DNA of 64,000 bases from positions 244,609 through 308,608 of the forward strand of contig CABFPE010000034.1 in the NCBI GenBank assembly GCA_900660155.1, written 5' to 3'. This document shows positions 44,401-58,123 of the stretch, one piece after another. The stretch's first letter is position 1; every line of letters starts with the position of its first letter. The notes beneath the pieces are model-generated. The model did no database searches. It was not told the DNA's origin and saw only the letters and a list, made by a program, of their open reading frames with translations. Both the position numbers and the translations under genes were made by a program. This DNA is from Hofstenia miamia (lineage: Eukaryota; Xenacoelomorpha; Acoela; Hofsteniidae).

Positions 44401-47400
44401 CATAATATTCTGTTTTTCTAAAATTACTTTTATGCTATATTAAAATGATGAATCTTATTTGTGCACGAGCTTAAGGAAACTGGATATTGATAATTACAAA
44501 AAAATTGTAAGGCATGCGAGTGGTAATCTTCCAGTGACGCATATTTCTACACCCTGAACTAATTATCTGGATAGGATAGGTGATTAGGAGATCTTTGTCT
44601 TGCACGAATCATGCTAACTTCAATAATTGTCTATTAAAGGGAAAACAGAAATAATTTTATCACCAAGCACAATAGAAGTGATCCAGTAGGTGGATGCATC
44701 GCCTCATAACTCAATCATTTTCACAACATAATCAAATACCAAAATGTTTTTCGTTTTCATTATTACACCAAAAGCAAGTTTGGGCAAAATTTTTGAATTC
44801 TCCCTGGGGTAATTAAACCTATAGTTGACTATGTCAAAATAAGTGATTACTTAGATAATTAAGCTATGGGTCCTGATAAACATGTAGCAATAAAATGCCA
44901 TTCTAAGATTAACGATGTAAGCTAATGAGGGCATAACATATAATAATTTATAGTTATGGTAGATATCTACTTTTTGCTTCTACTACAATAGAAATAAACA
45001 TTTTTGAAAAATATTTATAGAAAAACATTAAATTTCTCTTAGACATATTTCGTTGTACTAAGTTAATCTGTATAAGCAATATTGTCTTGCGAAATGCAAG
45101 GTGTCAAGGTTACCAGGGGTCATGCCTCCCCTATTATAAAAAACCATTATATTCCTTTACATTTTGTATATTTACACTAATACTAAACCTATATTCAAAG
45201 CCTAATTTTAACTACATAATTGTTGTATGATTTAGACCAACACACCACACTCTTTAAATAAAGAAGAAAAATGCCAATCATTTGTTTATGCTCCACTCAT
45301 TATTAAGTGCAATAGAAACATCTAATTTATTTAAGAATATCATAATTTGCTCCACTAATAACAAAAGACTCTGTTGAACAAAATCCAAAGGCATCAGAGT
45401 GTTACCTTTGGACAAATAGAAAACATTTATATCTCAACACTTGAACAATGTAGTGTAAATAACTTTGTAAAAAAGTGAATTGCACTAAGGCACATCCCAA
45501 TATAAAATGAAAGAATATTTTTTAACAAGAAAGGCAAATTTTCACTCAAAGGTAAAATAGCAAAATTAATGATTTTAAATTTTCACAATATTGGTAATAA
45601 GAAATTGTCTACAAAAGGAAATAGTGGAACGAGAAATGTTACTTAAAAGCAATAGACATTTGGCAATGTATTATTGGAATCTATGCATTAATAAATATCA
45701 GCTTATGAGCTACTGTAGTAATTCACTATGTCAGAAGACACATTAGACAATTGAAGCTGACGTCAAATACTAGACAAATCACAAATCAGAGTGTTTGCAA
45801 TTTGGTTTTTTTGTAAAGCTGGCGTCTAGCCTTTTTTAGATTAGTATTAATATGTTTTAATTTTCTAATATGAAATACAGGTTGCATGGAGAGCAAATGA
45901 TTAGGACATTTTTGGAAATGGATTTTGCTGGTCACTCTTAAACAGGTCGGGTCGGATCACGGATCATTTATGCTTGTTAGGGTGCAAAAACACTAACAGA
46001 TTTAAGGAAAAATGAAAGAAATAAAAAATTTGAATTTTGGAATTTCTTAATGATTTTTATTATTTGAAATTTTTATTGATTTTGTATTGTGTTTTTTGAT
46101 ATATCTATGCCAAAACATTATTGTCCGAATTATACAAGTAATCTTTCTTTGGTCGGGTCGGGGGTCAAAAGAAAGTGAACCGCTTCCCATCCTCATCTGA
46201 TTGGAATTTGTATAAAATATCAATGATTCTATTGTTTACTGTTCAATGACCTTATAAAGCATAATGTTGTAGAGGTTAAAGGCTATTCCTTAGTTTGAAT
46301 GGAAACTTTGTTGTGTATTCTTTTTAAATTGCAGGCAAAAATGTAGAAATATGTACTAGATTAAATAGAATCTAGTCAAGCAGAAAGATTGCAATAATTT
46401 TATGAGCACATAAAGAATGTTTCTTAGAAGGACAGCGTAAAGGTAGTACATTGTTTAATCACTCCATTCATCAAAAATTACATAATAGGATCGAACACTA
46501 CCCATAAATTAATTGCTCTACGAATTAAGATGCATTCTTTATGTAAGGCCATCCGCTTTGCAGCATGTTTCTTAGAAGGGAGGAATAACATTCTTTAAAA
46601 TTCACGAATTTTTAGTTTCAAATAAAATTCGTGCATTATGTAAATTGGAAAATCTTTAGCTTTTAATTTAAAAGGATTTCCAATATACATATCTTAAACA
46701 GATATATTCAAATCAAAGTCACAATGATATAAGGTAAAATGAAATTTTGTTTTGTTTCGTTTAGATCTGCTCTCATTTTTGTTAGTTTGAATTTTGGGAA
46801 TTTGATTTAATTAATTTTCGTCTTTTTTCAGAAAATTAATTCGGTGAACGATTTTTATACAGAACCTATTAAAATTCACTAACATTTGCGAATTTTGTTT
46901 ACAGGATAATAAGAATAATATACGTATTCTCAAACTATGGCTCCTGAAATTTCAGGACCAACCAAAAGTCCAATATTTAGCCACATGTTTCAATAATAAT
47001 TTTCATGTAAATCATAAAAAGTAAAATTCATGAAACAATCATACAGAATCAAAGCTCTTTTATCATTCAAAGTGCAGAAAATTCAAATTCTGTCTAAACT
47101 TAAATGTATTTACAGTTTTCAACAGCATACTTATAGTAAATCATATCATGTTCAATAATAAAGAATTGGGCAAGTTTTGTCGTTTTCGACTAGTCTATCA
47201 TATTTTCGCACAGAAGAGGACCATTTGGAGTGAGAATGACTACTGTTCTTTCTACAAACCTGTTTAAAAGTCTTCAGATATTAGTCATAGACTATATATC
47301 GAAGACGCAGCTACTCAATGATTATAATACACATGTTAGAAACTTTACAATTTTTCGAGGTATTTTTAAGGTATTGATAATCCAAGAAATTTTTTTCTAG

Positions 47401-48370
47401 TAATTTCGCCATGAAATTTATTGTTAATTAATGAAAGCACAAATCTTAAATTTCTATGATCAATTCCTATAATAGAGATTTCTTCTAAAATTTTTCCATT
47501 AAATATTATACATTTATTTGCTAATGAAGTTGCCTTGACTTTTCAAAAAATAATTACAAATGGAAAAAAATATTTTTGACAAAAAATGTTATACATGTGT
47601 GCAAAAATTCACCAAAAATCCCAGATGGAGCCCAATCATTTGGCTAATGTAATTTTCAAAGTTAAATTTTATATTGTTGATGGTGTTTATTAAAATAACA
47701 CTTATTAGCAATTTAGAGAACAGAGCTTTTAAAACTTAATACATATTTTCTCCTCCTATGAATAATTTATTAAAACATGAAGTTCTCCAATAACGAAAAG
47801 AGGCGACTGGAATTACAGAAAATCCATACATAGCCGCATAAATTGAATTGGATCTCAACAGCCCATAAACGTCATTACCATCTCTGTCACTTGTTTAACT
47901 AAATTTCACTAGTCTGCCTTTTAAAATATATGAGCTAGGAAAGATTAAGTGAAAACATCAAAGCAGAAATTTTAGTGTGCTGCGATTAAGTGTAAGGAAG
48001 TGATTTGTATTCATGAATTTTTGTCAGAAGAAAAGCAATCTGTTATTCATTTGCGGAATAAGCTAATGTCGCACTTGTCATTTATCGACGAACGCTTCAG
48101 GCGGAAACAATTCTTTGTTGGGAATCATTAGTTATTCTGTGTGGCAACTATAATTCTATCAATTTGCTCCTTCCTGTAATAAAATATTGGATTTTAATGA
48201 ATAAATGTATAACAATGAAATAATGCAATCTAATAATAGTCATCTGTAATTTTCCCATTTCCAACGGCAGTATTTTACATAAACAAATATATTTCTGAAA
48301 CTAGTCACAACCTGCGAACCTAAATAAAAATTCCTTATATTCAAAATAATATAAAATAATTGGGAAGAAG
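41488..48370. other. Long AT-rich non-coding stretch
   Basis: About 7 kb with no convincing exons or element ends. Repeat-like GC-richer phrases occur near 42,420-42,500, 43,615-43,690, 45,940-45,970 and 46,150-46,200. A donor/acceptor pair on the minus strand at 43,230-43,290 brackets only stop-filled sequence. It may be intron or intergenic. Confidence 0.45.
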
Positions 48371-48660
48371 GTGGATTGGCAACCTGAAATGATATTCGCT
48401 GCTGCAACATTAAACAAGATGCAGATTGCAATTCAATGGGCTGAGCTGGCTCTCATCTGCTTTAGCAACTCTAAAGCTAACCATTGTTTAATTAAAAATA
48501 TAATCAGTTATGTTCACGTTTTCAACCAATTCCCTTCAAGCCTATCAAGAAACTTAAAAATTATTGAACATAGTCATATCTATGTGTACTCCATTGTTAT
48601 GGGCAACATTTCTGTGCTAGGAGTTACGTGAAGGTAGTAACTATTTGAAAATTTTTTATA
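48371..48660 (+). repeat. Partial interspersed repeat with chance open frame
   Basis: CCAATTCCCTTCAAGCCTAT and AAGAAACTT near 48,525 resemble copy D of the dispersed repeat. The 86-codon frame over it (WQPEMIFAAATLNKMQIAIQ and onward) starts at GTG, has no splice context and probably is not a gene. Confidence 0.25.
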
Positions 48661-49507
48661 TCTACTCATACCAAGTGTCCAGACAATAATGCGGTATAAA
48701 GTTCATCAAAAAACTACTAAACTCAGCTAATGATTTGTCTGCTAAAAATTCCTAATTTTGTAGGGCGACAAGAATGGTGTTGTGTTTTAACCCATTAAGA
48801 GCAATTGTTTGTTATTACGAACCTATATTTTCACAAATAGTTTGAAGCAATAAAATTGACTAAATGTCTTTTAAGAGTTTGTATTAGTTTATTTCTATTG
48901 TCATATACAGTTTCAGAATATTCTTTTTGCATTAGTTAACGTTTTTTGGAGGAAAGTCTAAATATATTAGTTTTCATTGCTAAGGAAACGTTATTCTATT
49001 CAATGTTTTATTACTAATATGTTCTAAAAATGCTCATGTACAAATAAAATATTCTACTTAGGAAAATTATTTAAATAATTTCTTAAAATTTTATATTTAT
49101 TAATTTGTGTTCGTATTTACGATCAATGGCAAAATATAATAAAATATATCAGATTTGAGAAACGTTTTTGAAAGGAGTGGCGGAATAGTGTTACTGCTGA
49201 TGTCTCAGTCTCGTTTAGCTCTAGCTTAATAATAAGACCAGTATGCAATAGACGTATACTAAGTAGACATAAATTTAGACATTTAATAAAATTAGGAGGC
49301 TTAGAGTCAAATTTACAATTGTAGACTATCTTCACAAGTGCAGAAAAAACATGTGACAATTAATCAGCCTAAAATTTTGCGAAACTACAACTGCATGGGA
49401 GGAGTAGACCTTGCAATAGAAAACTATGCAACTACTGCTGTCCTGTGATTTGTGTGAAAAACCGGTACTTCCCATTTTATGCAATGCATTTATTGTTGTT
49501 TACAAAG
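48661..49507. other. AT-rich non-coding stretch
   Basis: It contains TTAACCCATTAAGAGC near 48,788, similar to the possible piggyBac MITE end at 3.27 kb. No partner end was found. Confidence 0.35.
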
Positions 49508-49682
49508 TATTCATCAAAACTATGAGGAAAACTATTCTATAGAATTCTTGAGCCATGCATTTCGCATAGTGTTCCTGTTTGAATTCATATGTATAAAATC
49601 TATATTACAAGATGATAGCATTCCGATGTTCGTTATGACATTAATCATTCCTGGCCTACGGGAATTCATGAAGGATGATTGA
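49508..49682 (+). CDS. Candidate last exon, product unknown
   Basis: After a fair acceptor (TTGTTGTTTACAAAG, ending 49,507), 58 codons are open in phase 2 to TGA at 49,680-49,682. The peptide reads IHQNYEENYSIEFLSHAFRI, then a hydrophobic FLFEFICIKSIL, and ends MTLIIPGLREFMKDD. Composition and splice context suggest coding, but the upstream exons and family are unknown, and no near AATAAA is seen in the first 100 bases. Confidence 0.35.
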
Positions 49683-52099
49683 ATAAATACCAAATGAACA
49701 CATTTTATCAATGTCTTAATTGTGATGTTTAGCTACACAAAAATGTTTTACTATCTATCATAAAAAACGTTTGCATACATTGTTGTTTACATAAATTTAT
49801 TAAAATTGCCTAATTTAATATTTTTTGCAAGATATTGCGTCAATGTTCGTAACAACGATCATCCAAAAAAAACAATGTTCTAATATGCATGAAACCTTAT
49901 GACTGAAATATGTTGATATTTGTAATGCCAATACATTAAAAATGACAAGCATAATAAATAATTCTTTCTAGAAATTCAAGTAGCGCCTAATGAGTATTAA
50001 CTACATGAATTAATCCGTCTGATTAAGTTTATCAATTATTAAATCTTATTTTTACACAATTGAGGTGTGTTAAATCAAAAGATTCGATTTTTGAGTAAAA
50101 CACTCGAAAGACAAATTATAAAACAAATTATGACTTAAAATGAACATAAATTAGCGTTTCATTAATTATTTGGAGTATATTAACATATGGAACATAAAAC
50201 TATAAATTTTTTGCGAAATCTAGTTTGCTTCTATGTTTTGTATGCTATAATGCAGTTTGTCAAAAACAATTACCTTTGTAAACATCACACATTTAATAAA
50301 GCTGCATGTGTTTAATAAAACATGCATTTATTATTAATAATTTATAACTGAAAACAATGGAAACGGCACTAAAGGTGTTTCTCTTTGAAATAGCTAAATG
50401 CTAATGTTTAAATCACACCTGTAAGAAGTGCAAACATAGCTGAAAAGATAACAAATTTTAAATTTAAACTTAAATATTCTTCTGAAAATTCAAGTCTGTT
50501 ACTTTCTGCAATTAACGTTAACCTGCTATGGATAAATAAAAATAGCGATTCAGCAATATTTCTAATTTATATGATGATTACTTAATAAATAATCAATATA
50601 ATGATTTCGTCATATCAATAACACCATTTTTTGTGCAAAAGAAAATTAAACTTTGTTGTAATATTATCTAATAAATAATAAATTCCAATCGACTGGAATT
50701 TTCCAATTGCGACACCTGTTCTTAATATAAGATTACCACTCAATTAAAACATAAGAGCATCTAAGGATATATACAGACAGACAGACCTATAAACAGATCT
50801 TAATATAGTCTGAAACAAAATATTTAAATCAATTTCATGCGATCGTTGGTTGCTATTCCAACAAGCAGTTAATAAAAACTTTCTTCTATTTTCAATAGTT
50901 GGTTGTTCATTAATCATTTATATCTTTAGATGAAAGAATTTCTTCACAATATATAACTGAAACTATTTCCACATATTTAAAATCTTAGCAGCATTGGTTT
51001 TCCTAATTAAATATTGAGGCCAATTTCACTACACGTTTATTAAATAGAGTTGACTCTTTTTAATACTTTTAATTAATAAGAGTGAGTTGAATAGTTGTTA
51101 TTAACTCTTGCGTCTAACTTCACAAAAAAAATTGTTTATTGAAAAATATTAAAGGTAAGTAAAATTAATTTATTACGATTTTTTAGACTTCTATTATCAG
51201 AATAATTCTTAAAAAACTTGATTGAAACTATTTTACAAACAATTTACAAACCTGAAAATGCATTGTGTTTCTTGCATATATTCCAAATATCTTGATTGAT
51301 TTTTTTAAATCACAGTAATATACATAATTCTTTACGTGGATTTGACAAAATTAAGTATTTAAATGAATAAATATTTAGATTTGTGCTTGCTACAATTGGC
51401 CTCTGAAAATTTCAGTAGCGTATAGAAAATTAGAAAAAAAAATAATTATTGGAATTATTGTGCCATAATCCAGAGATTGTTGTTGAAGTAAGAGATTGAA
51501 TTGGATAGAAACTGATCCGGATCAGATCTCAATTTTGAGAAAATGTCTCTTGTTAAATTTTGTGTTCATGTTTAAATAAGGTAATAATAGCTTATAGAAG
51601 CTGGCTTTCACCTACGGAATTACGCTGCTATTATAGCACCCTTATAATTAAGTCTTTGTATGTTGGAATATTCTTTCTTAAATATTACGGTAAATTAAAT
51701 TCCTTTTAATTTTAACTGGATTTGGCACAAGCGGAAAATCATTCTGTAAGCAACTCTGACATTATGTTTCTTCGATATTTTTTTATGTAACAAGCCTTAT
51801 AACCGAAAAAAATCACAAATAATGAAATGATAAGAAGTTTTGTTCAAATTGTTAACTATGAATGCTTTCAAAGTTGGAATCGTAAAATAGAAGCGAGATA
51901 TCAACTTCTAATAAGGAACAAAACAGACGTATTTGAAAATATTGGGTTACAAAAATCATTCGGAAAAACAAATCTTTCCTGACAGACAAACACAAGAACA
52001 CGCATTAAATTTTCCTTGGAAATGCAAAATCTTTCGTCTGACAACGCCTATGTTATAGCGGAACCCTAACCAGATCTCTTGCCAATTCAAACTACGTGA
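49683..52099. other. AT-rich non-coding stretch
   Basis: No supported feature. A GTAAGT donor near 51,153 follows only stop-filled sequence. Confidence 0.45.
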
Positions 52100-53210
52100 A
52101 AGATATCGATAAAAAGAGATCCACAAACACGAAGAAAAAGCTTAATGATCTTACTATCAAGAATTTTCAGAAGTTTGACAAGACATTGACTGCCGTAATG
52201 AAAGATACTACAAATAGTCTATTTGTACAACTGTCACAATTGTCTCACTGTTAATAGATTCTTTAGCTGTTGTAGACGCAATGGCGTAGAGCTAGCTGTT
52301 CTTATTGGAATTATCAATATGTAAGCTCCACAACAAATCACTAGCGATTGTCAATCCAAGAATTTTAAGAACGATTTGGTTTATATTCTTGAGGAGTAGA
52401 TTTTCAAATGTTTACCTAAGAATATTTGTGTGGATTTAGAGAAAATGAGGGTCATATGGTTATCCTTGCAACGGCCTATATTGATGTCCTTTGTGTTATT
52501 AAATTGATGTTTAGAATCGATTACTGTACAACACTTAACATCATCGGCGAATTTTACTGTTAGTAGTGGAAATTTTAGATCTGCTATAAAAACTGTAAAG
52601 AGTAGAAGACCAATAAATGAGCCTTGAGATATCCTTCGATATGCAGGTGTGGGTGGACCAAAAAATCCATTCACTTTGAAAACTAACTTGAGATGTGTGA
52701 GGCAGCTAGTAGTCTATGCCACAAGTTCCTTACATCAATTGCCCTTTGCTAGCTTATGCAAGCGAAGAAAGTGGTTGATATAATCAAAGATTTGGAGAAA
52801 GATGCGTTGCTTTTTGTCCAGATAACGAGTAGTATAATCTATGATTTTGAGCCTTGCCAGAACCGGAGATGATTTTGGCTTGTAGTTATATTCATCTTTG
52901 TCCAACATGGATAACAGTTTCTGCTTATGTGGGCTTAGGAACCTTTTTTTCCCATAATAGTCTAGCTGCAGAACTAATAGCAAAACGCCATAAGCTCGGA
53001 CCATCCATTTCTAAAGTCAAATAGGTAATTCTAAAATTAAGAGGGCATAACACTGCAGTAGTGAGCCATTCACAATATTTGTGGGCAGCATGCTTCAACA
53101 CTTTGCATGAGATATCATCAAAATCGCATAAACTTTTCCTAAGTTTACTTTGAAAACTGTACGTTTCAAAGGAAGATTGAGAGGTTGCACAATCTGTAGT
53201 CAGCATTCAC
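52100..53210 (-). mobile_element. LINE reverse-transcriptase relic
   Basis: Minus strand, from about 53,206 down. DFDDISCKVLKHAAHKYCEW corresponds to the region before the RT palm. A decayed middle follows, and then RRISQGSFIGLLLFTVFIAD and VKFADDVKCCTVIDS near 52,550-52,640, which hold the conserved QGS..GPLLF and FADD (catalytic Asp pair) blocks. A tail, CKDNHMTLIFSKSTQIFLGK, lies near 52,440. It has stops and frame changes and lacks ORF1, endonuclease and a clear 3' end. Jockey/CR1/RTE-like; the clade is not assignable by eye. Confidence 0.65.
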
Positions 53211-53214
53211 TAGC

Positions 53215-55126
53215 ATTAAGTTATTGATATGTACTGTAATATTTTGTATATAAATGTAAAATGTTCATCATTCAACATAAGACAGCTGTTGACCTATTTA
53301 GCATTTTATACTTAGACACATAAAGTCAGATATATGTTTGTATGGTTTGTAGTTATAATCAAAAGTCAAAATCTGTACGTTTCATAACAGTTTGTTTTAA
53401 GAAAACAAAACATTATCTACAAAAACGACTGCAGACTTTCTTCATGCAGTTAATATCCTTAAAAATCGATCCTCTTCCTTTCCAGCAATAGTCAAGGTAC
53501 AAAAGTAAGAAGTACGGATTGTCAGCATTTTCAGACCTTTCCTAAGTTTTGAAAATTCTTCATAATGTGGACTTCTAGAATTTCTGACAAGATGAGTTTG
53601 GAAATTTTGGTTTCTTCAAAAGAATTTAGATATATAATGACAAATGACAAGCAGCATTTATAGAAACTTAAGTGGTTCACCAAAGGAGTGTTAGCATAAA
53701 GTAATAATTGTAATGGTGCAAAAACGTTCTGAGTGATTGATATACGAAGAAAACGTAAATAATGAATATCAGATATACATTTCTGACGAACTAAAACGTT
53801 GTCCGTTTGGTTGAAGAATTTTTTGAAAAGAGATATAGTTTTTCTCTTTTTCGCTTGTTTAAGAATGTCATATCCAATTTCATAAGAAATGGAGATTTTT
53901 CACTAAAATTCACAGACAGAATCTCACACGCTCAAATTTGCATTTTTATATGGAAAGAATATATTCATTGTTAATTATGTAATGTTTGTGCTTATTGGCA
54001 TCGTCATTTATATTGTTAAACACTATGATTCATAAGAGTGCAAGAACTAGCTTTCCAAACAAACATTACCATTATAGGAAACCACAGCTATTCAATAAAT
54101 ACGTATGTCCAGCATTCACAATTACATAGTCATCTATTAATTTAATATATTTCTTAAACCAGTAAGTGTATAAACGAAAAAAGATTGTCAAGATTTTCAA
54201 AGGGATATATAAATCTTTATCTTCGAAAATAATAAAATCGCATTAATTAATTTCTTGCATCAACTTCCTTCAGAATTGATGAAGTTGCAAAATAGTTGCC
54301 AAAAGATTTTTTCTTCTTGTTCTATGGTATTTCCATGTTTCCAAAATATAATATTCTTTAAAAAAATTAAATACTTCAAACTAAAATGAATTTTTGACTA
54401 TTTTGACAAATTCTGGTGGGCTTCACTATGTTATTTATCTCTTAACTAAGATGCACCCACCGTAAAATTGTGCTTACGATCTTTTTCCAGACAACATTTC
54501 AACTTAATGAGAAAAAGCTTTATAATAATTAGTTGCAGCATTTTATAACAGGAATTGAAAGAATTACTTTATTAATAACTTAAAGTTCATTATTATATAA
54601 CAGTGATTGATGATTTTGAAAGATGTTATCGAATGCTTAGGTTAACTATTTCGGAAGAAACTCGAACAGCATAGTTTATTTTAAATTCCTTCTGAATTAA
54701 TTTAAGCAGGGAAATTTGTTAAACAACAGACATTGTCGTATTTATGTTACTGATTGAAGTAGCAGACATTGCTGGAAAGCGTTTTTAATTAATTCTCCAA
54801 CACATTTTATACATCCAAATTGCGATTTATTTAGTGAAACATAAACTAGGTCCCGAATTACATCACCATATCAATTTATGTTTTTAACAGAAAAAAAAAT
54901 TAAATCCACATTCAAGTTAATACGTTGGTTTAGGATTTACTTTGGTTCAGGTCAATTCCACTTTAGAGAACCACCCCTCGTCACAAATTTCCAATCAAAC
55001 ATCCATGTTGAGATAATTATTAAAAAACTATTTCTATATTATATTTGATGTACATTATCATGTAAAATACATGTTAACTGATGTATCACCAAAATTCAGT
55101 ATTTTCTAATCAGTATAAGTTAGTGA

Positions 55127-55133
<7 letters not shown>
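53215..55133. other. AT-rich non-coding stretch
   Basis: No supported feature. A 25-base splice-flanked piece near 54,473-54,497 (minus; KCCLEKD in one frame) is too short to judge. Confidence 0.4.

Positions 55134-55163
<30 letters not shown>
55134..55163. repeat. (TA)n microsatellite
   Basis: About 30 bases of TA repeat. Confidence 0.9.
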
Positions 55164-55165
<2 letters not shown>

Positions 55166-55509
55166 CTAAAACATTTATTGCTTGGAACATAAATCATTTA
55201 GGTTATCTGAGATGAAACGTAGAACATGTAAAGCATTAGGCATGTTTACTATAAAAATTTATGTTAAACAGAATTTTCATAATTTTTCTGTCACCTAAAA
55301 CACTTGGAGAACTTGTACATTTCCAGTGATTTGTGAGAAATACTTTAACTCTTTATTACTATTGTCAATAACTTACCCAGCACGGCTAAAATTATTGATT
55401 AAAATTACTACATCACCCATAGGGGTGAATACCGACTGTGTGAATTTACCCAATTGCGATTATAGTTTACTTTGACTTTGTAAGTGTTTTTATCTCAATA
55501 AAGTTATTT

Positions 55510-55716
55510 TTAGGGCTTTTCTAAACGTAAAATTTCTAATTCATGGCACAGCAATCCTTTGAGTCCAAATAGAATTCTTGTAATATTTTCAGAGGGTCGG
55601 GCAACTTGTTTATGTTTTGAAACTGCTTTCATTGTCAATAGCACCATAGAACTCCTTAGTATTAGCAAAATTGGTTTTTCGTCATAACCAGACCATGAAC
55701 TACTCCTTTGGCACAA
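55510..55716 (-). CDS. Coding-like minus-strand frame, product unknown
   Basis: 68 codons are open with protein-like content: SSSWSGYDEKPILLILRSSM, then KHKQVARPSENITRILFGLK, ending ELEILRLEKP at TAA. It lies about 550 bases downstream of the gene ending at 56,270 on the same strand. It has no clear acceptor or ATG. It could be a separate last exon or a relic. Confidence 0.25.
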   Translation of the reverse strand: MCQRSSSWSGYDEKPILLILRSSMVLLTMKAVSKHKQVARPSENITRILFGLKGLLCHELEILRLEKP

Positions 55717-56269
55717 CAGTCATGTCATTGCAAAAATTCCAAACACTGCCTTTTTTATATTTGTCCTGAAGAAGTTATTAAAATGGAATAGTGTTTGTGT
55801 TTTTAAATAATGAACTAGGCCCATCAGTAAAATCTTTTCATTTCAGTGCTTTTAATAATACAATTCTAGCAGTGACGACCAACTTATAATCTATTTAAAA
55901 GACCTGTTAGCAGATTGGTTAAAAAATTATATAAATAATCTCTAAAATCTGTTAACAGATTTGTTTATTATTGCTACTATTTACCAATTTTATTAGCTAG
56001 TGAAATGACACGAATTTTACGATTTTGAACGCTAAGGAGATCGAAATGTTTCAAAATCATCATTGTTTCACAAAAGCCCACAAAACCATCACAGTTGCAA
56101 TGTTATTTGTACGGGAATTTTAGAATTATAAAATCCTTAATTTTGTGTTATTCAACAAATGATTAGAATGAAATCTGGAAACACATTGGTAAATATATTC
56201 TGGCTACTGCTAAATTAATCTGTTAAACTTAATAATATTGTCAGTACAGTTTGCAAGTGAATACAACAA

Positions 56270-56433
56270 CTAAAATTTATCACCGTCGTAGTGATCATGA
56301 TGATGTACAGTTTTTGGTGTTTCTGTCAATATTTTTGTTGACGTTCCTTTTTGGTTGCAGAGACAAACACATAAGTTGAAGCAGTCATTTTGATGAATAA
56401 TTTTGTTGTTCAGTAGCGCCCACATTTCATGCG
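56270..56433 (-). CDS. Last exon of a minus-strand gene, Cys-rich tail
   Basis: A strong acceptor (TTATTTCTTTGACAG) ends at 56,434. The exon enters in phase 1 and encodes HEMWALLNNKIIHQNDC, then FNLCVCLCNQKG and a tail KTVHHHDHYDGDKF to TAG at 56,270-56,272. The cluster of four cysteines within ten residues (C-x3-C-x-C-x-C) followed by a His/Asp-rich end could bind metal or be palmitoylated; that is inference. It joins in frame to the exon at 57,564-57,513. The product is unknown. Confidence 0.55.
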
Positions 56434-56871
56434 CTGTCAAAGAAATAAATCTAATAAATTGTAGAATATAGGTATATATTGCCATTACATTTTCTTTCTT
56501 AGTTATGGTTGAATAATAACTAAAATAAGCATAGTTCATTTTTTGGTCCGAAACCACTAAATGCTGTCATTTTGAGGTCACTTCTAATGTATTACAAAAT
56601 ACTTAATGAGAGCAATTATTGATATCAATGAGAATAGAGAAGTTATATGAACATACTAAATTAAGTAACTTAAGTAATTTCTTAATGTATTTTTTGCAAT
56701 TATTTTTTTACATTGAATATTTTGTCTTTCCTTTAAGTCGATAAAATGTTCAGGTCAATTTCAGCAATATTTTTGTTATGGTTAAAATGCAGTCAGTTCC
56801 ATGACGTAGTACAATGATTCCTTTGTTATTTCCTGCTAATAGCTTATTACATCTCACACTTTGATTTTTTA

Positions 56872-57060
56872 CTGGTAGTGAAACAATTTTATGGAATTGA
56901 CCTTTATGCGGAAATTCAGTTTCAATATATTATGTAATTCTTGAAATCCTATATATTGGCTATGTCGTTGATAGATGGTTGGAAACTTTGTTGAAGTATT
57001 ATACAGTAGATGCATATTAGGAAGGAACGTCCATTTAAATGTAGGAAATATCCGAAACAT
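56872..57060 (-). other. Coding-like frame inside inferred intron
   Basis: From an ATG at 57,060, 62 codons read MFRIFPTFKWTFLPNMHLLY, then FPTIYQRHSQYIGFQELHNI, to a stop that coincides with a possible donor (CCA then GTAAAA). Its phase does not fit between the flanking exons, so it may be an alternative exon or chance. Confidence 0.2.
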
Positions 57061-57512
57061 CAGTTACTTGGGCAAGATCGAAATTTTTAAAATAAGTTCA
57101 CCAAATTATATAATCAACCTATGAGTTGTGTATATTAATGTTAAAGTTTGACAAAGTTCAAAAAGAAATTTACCGGAAATTTGGGGTCCCAATAATAAAC
57201 ATATTTATTTAAATATATATGTTGATGGTATTTTTAAAATATTTGCAAGCTTCATTATTGTATTTACAAATCAACTCCATGTACCAAATCATAGAATCAG
57301 TCTGCCAATTTTATACAGCTTCTATAGTTAGAAGTCCTATATGATAATGGCTTAAAAGTAATTGCATTATATATTTTCCTGATTCTAACAACTGTATTGC
57401 TTTTGCTATTTGATATTTAACAAAATCCTATACATAATGCTTGAATCTAAATTGAATTAGTTGAACTATGAGAAAAACCTTTGTTCTTGTAATTAAATTT
57501 ACTCAAATTCAC

Positions 57513-57564
57513 CTGGAATAATATTTTCCTTTGTTAAAGGAAAAGTTTTATGATCAATTTCAGT
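57513..57564 (-). CDS. Internal exon of the 56-57 kb minus-strand gene
   Basis: An acceptor (AAATCTCTGTAG) and donor (CCAG then GTGAAT) bracket 52 bases encoding TEIDHKTFPLTKENIIP, entering in phase 0 and leaving in phase 1. The phase-1 end matches the acceptor at 56,433, giving ...ENIIP-A-HEMWAL. It is short, but the fit of both splice sites and frame makes it credible. Confidence 0.45.
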
Positions 57565-57990
57565 CTACAGAGATTTATAAAACAAATTCATTTTGCTAAC
57601 ATAAATTACTTTTATTAATATTAATGTTTTAGCTTGGATAAGATTGGATTAAATTAATTTCTTTCCCAGTTGTTTATGGAATGAAAAAAGATTCTAGTCA
57701 ATAACTAAAAATTTCATGATCATAAGTATAAAATTTCAGCATATATTTACATAATGATACATGTTATGTTCAAAACAGCAAAAAGATTGTGCAGGGCTTA
57801 ACTATTAGGCACAAGCTTAGGGCCTCGCGCTTTAAGGAGGCCCGGGGTTGGCGAAGCATAAACATTTACATTTGAATTTTTATAAATTTGGAAAAATTAG
57901 TTAATAACAATAGCTAGCATGGATATACATTTCAGCGTCTCCATGGAAAATTGAGAATACCTTACTCCTTTTTTGGAATACTGTATTTCA

Positions 57991-58024
<34 letters not shown>

Positions 58025-58069
58025 NNNNNNNNNNCTCATTACCAATTGAATATGAGATAAAATATTTAT

Positions 58070-58123
<54 letters not shown>

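Noticed and set aside
52735-53004. 89-codon minus-strand frame as a separate gene
   Set aside because: It lies within the LINE reverse-transcriptase relic and reads as its decayed or shifted frame.
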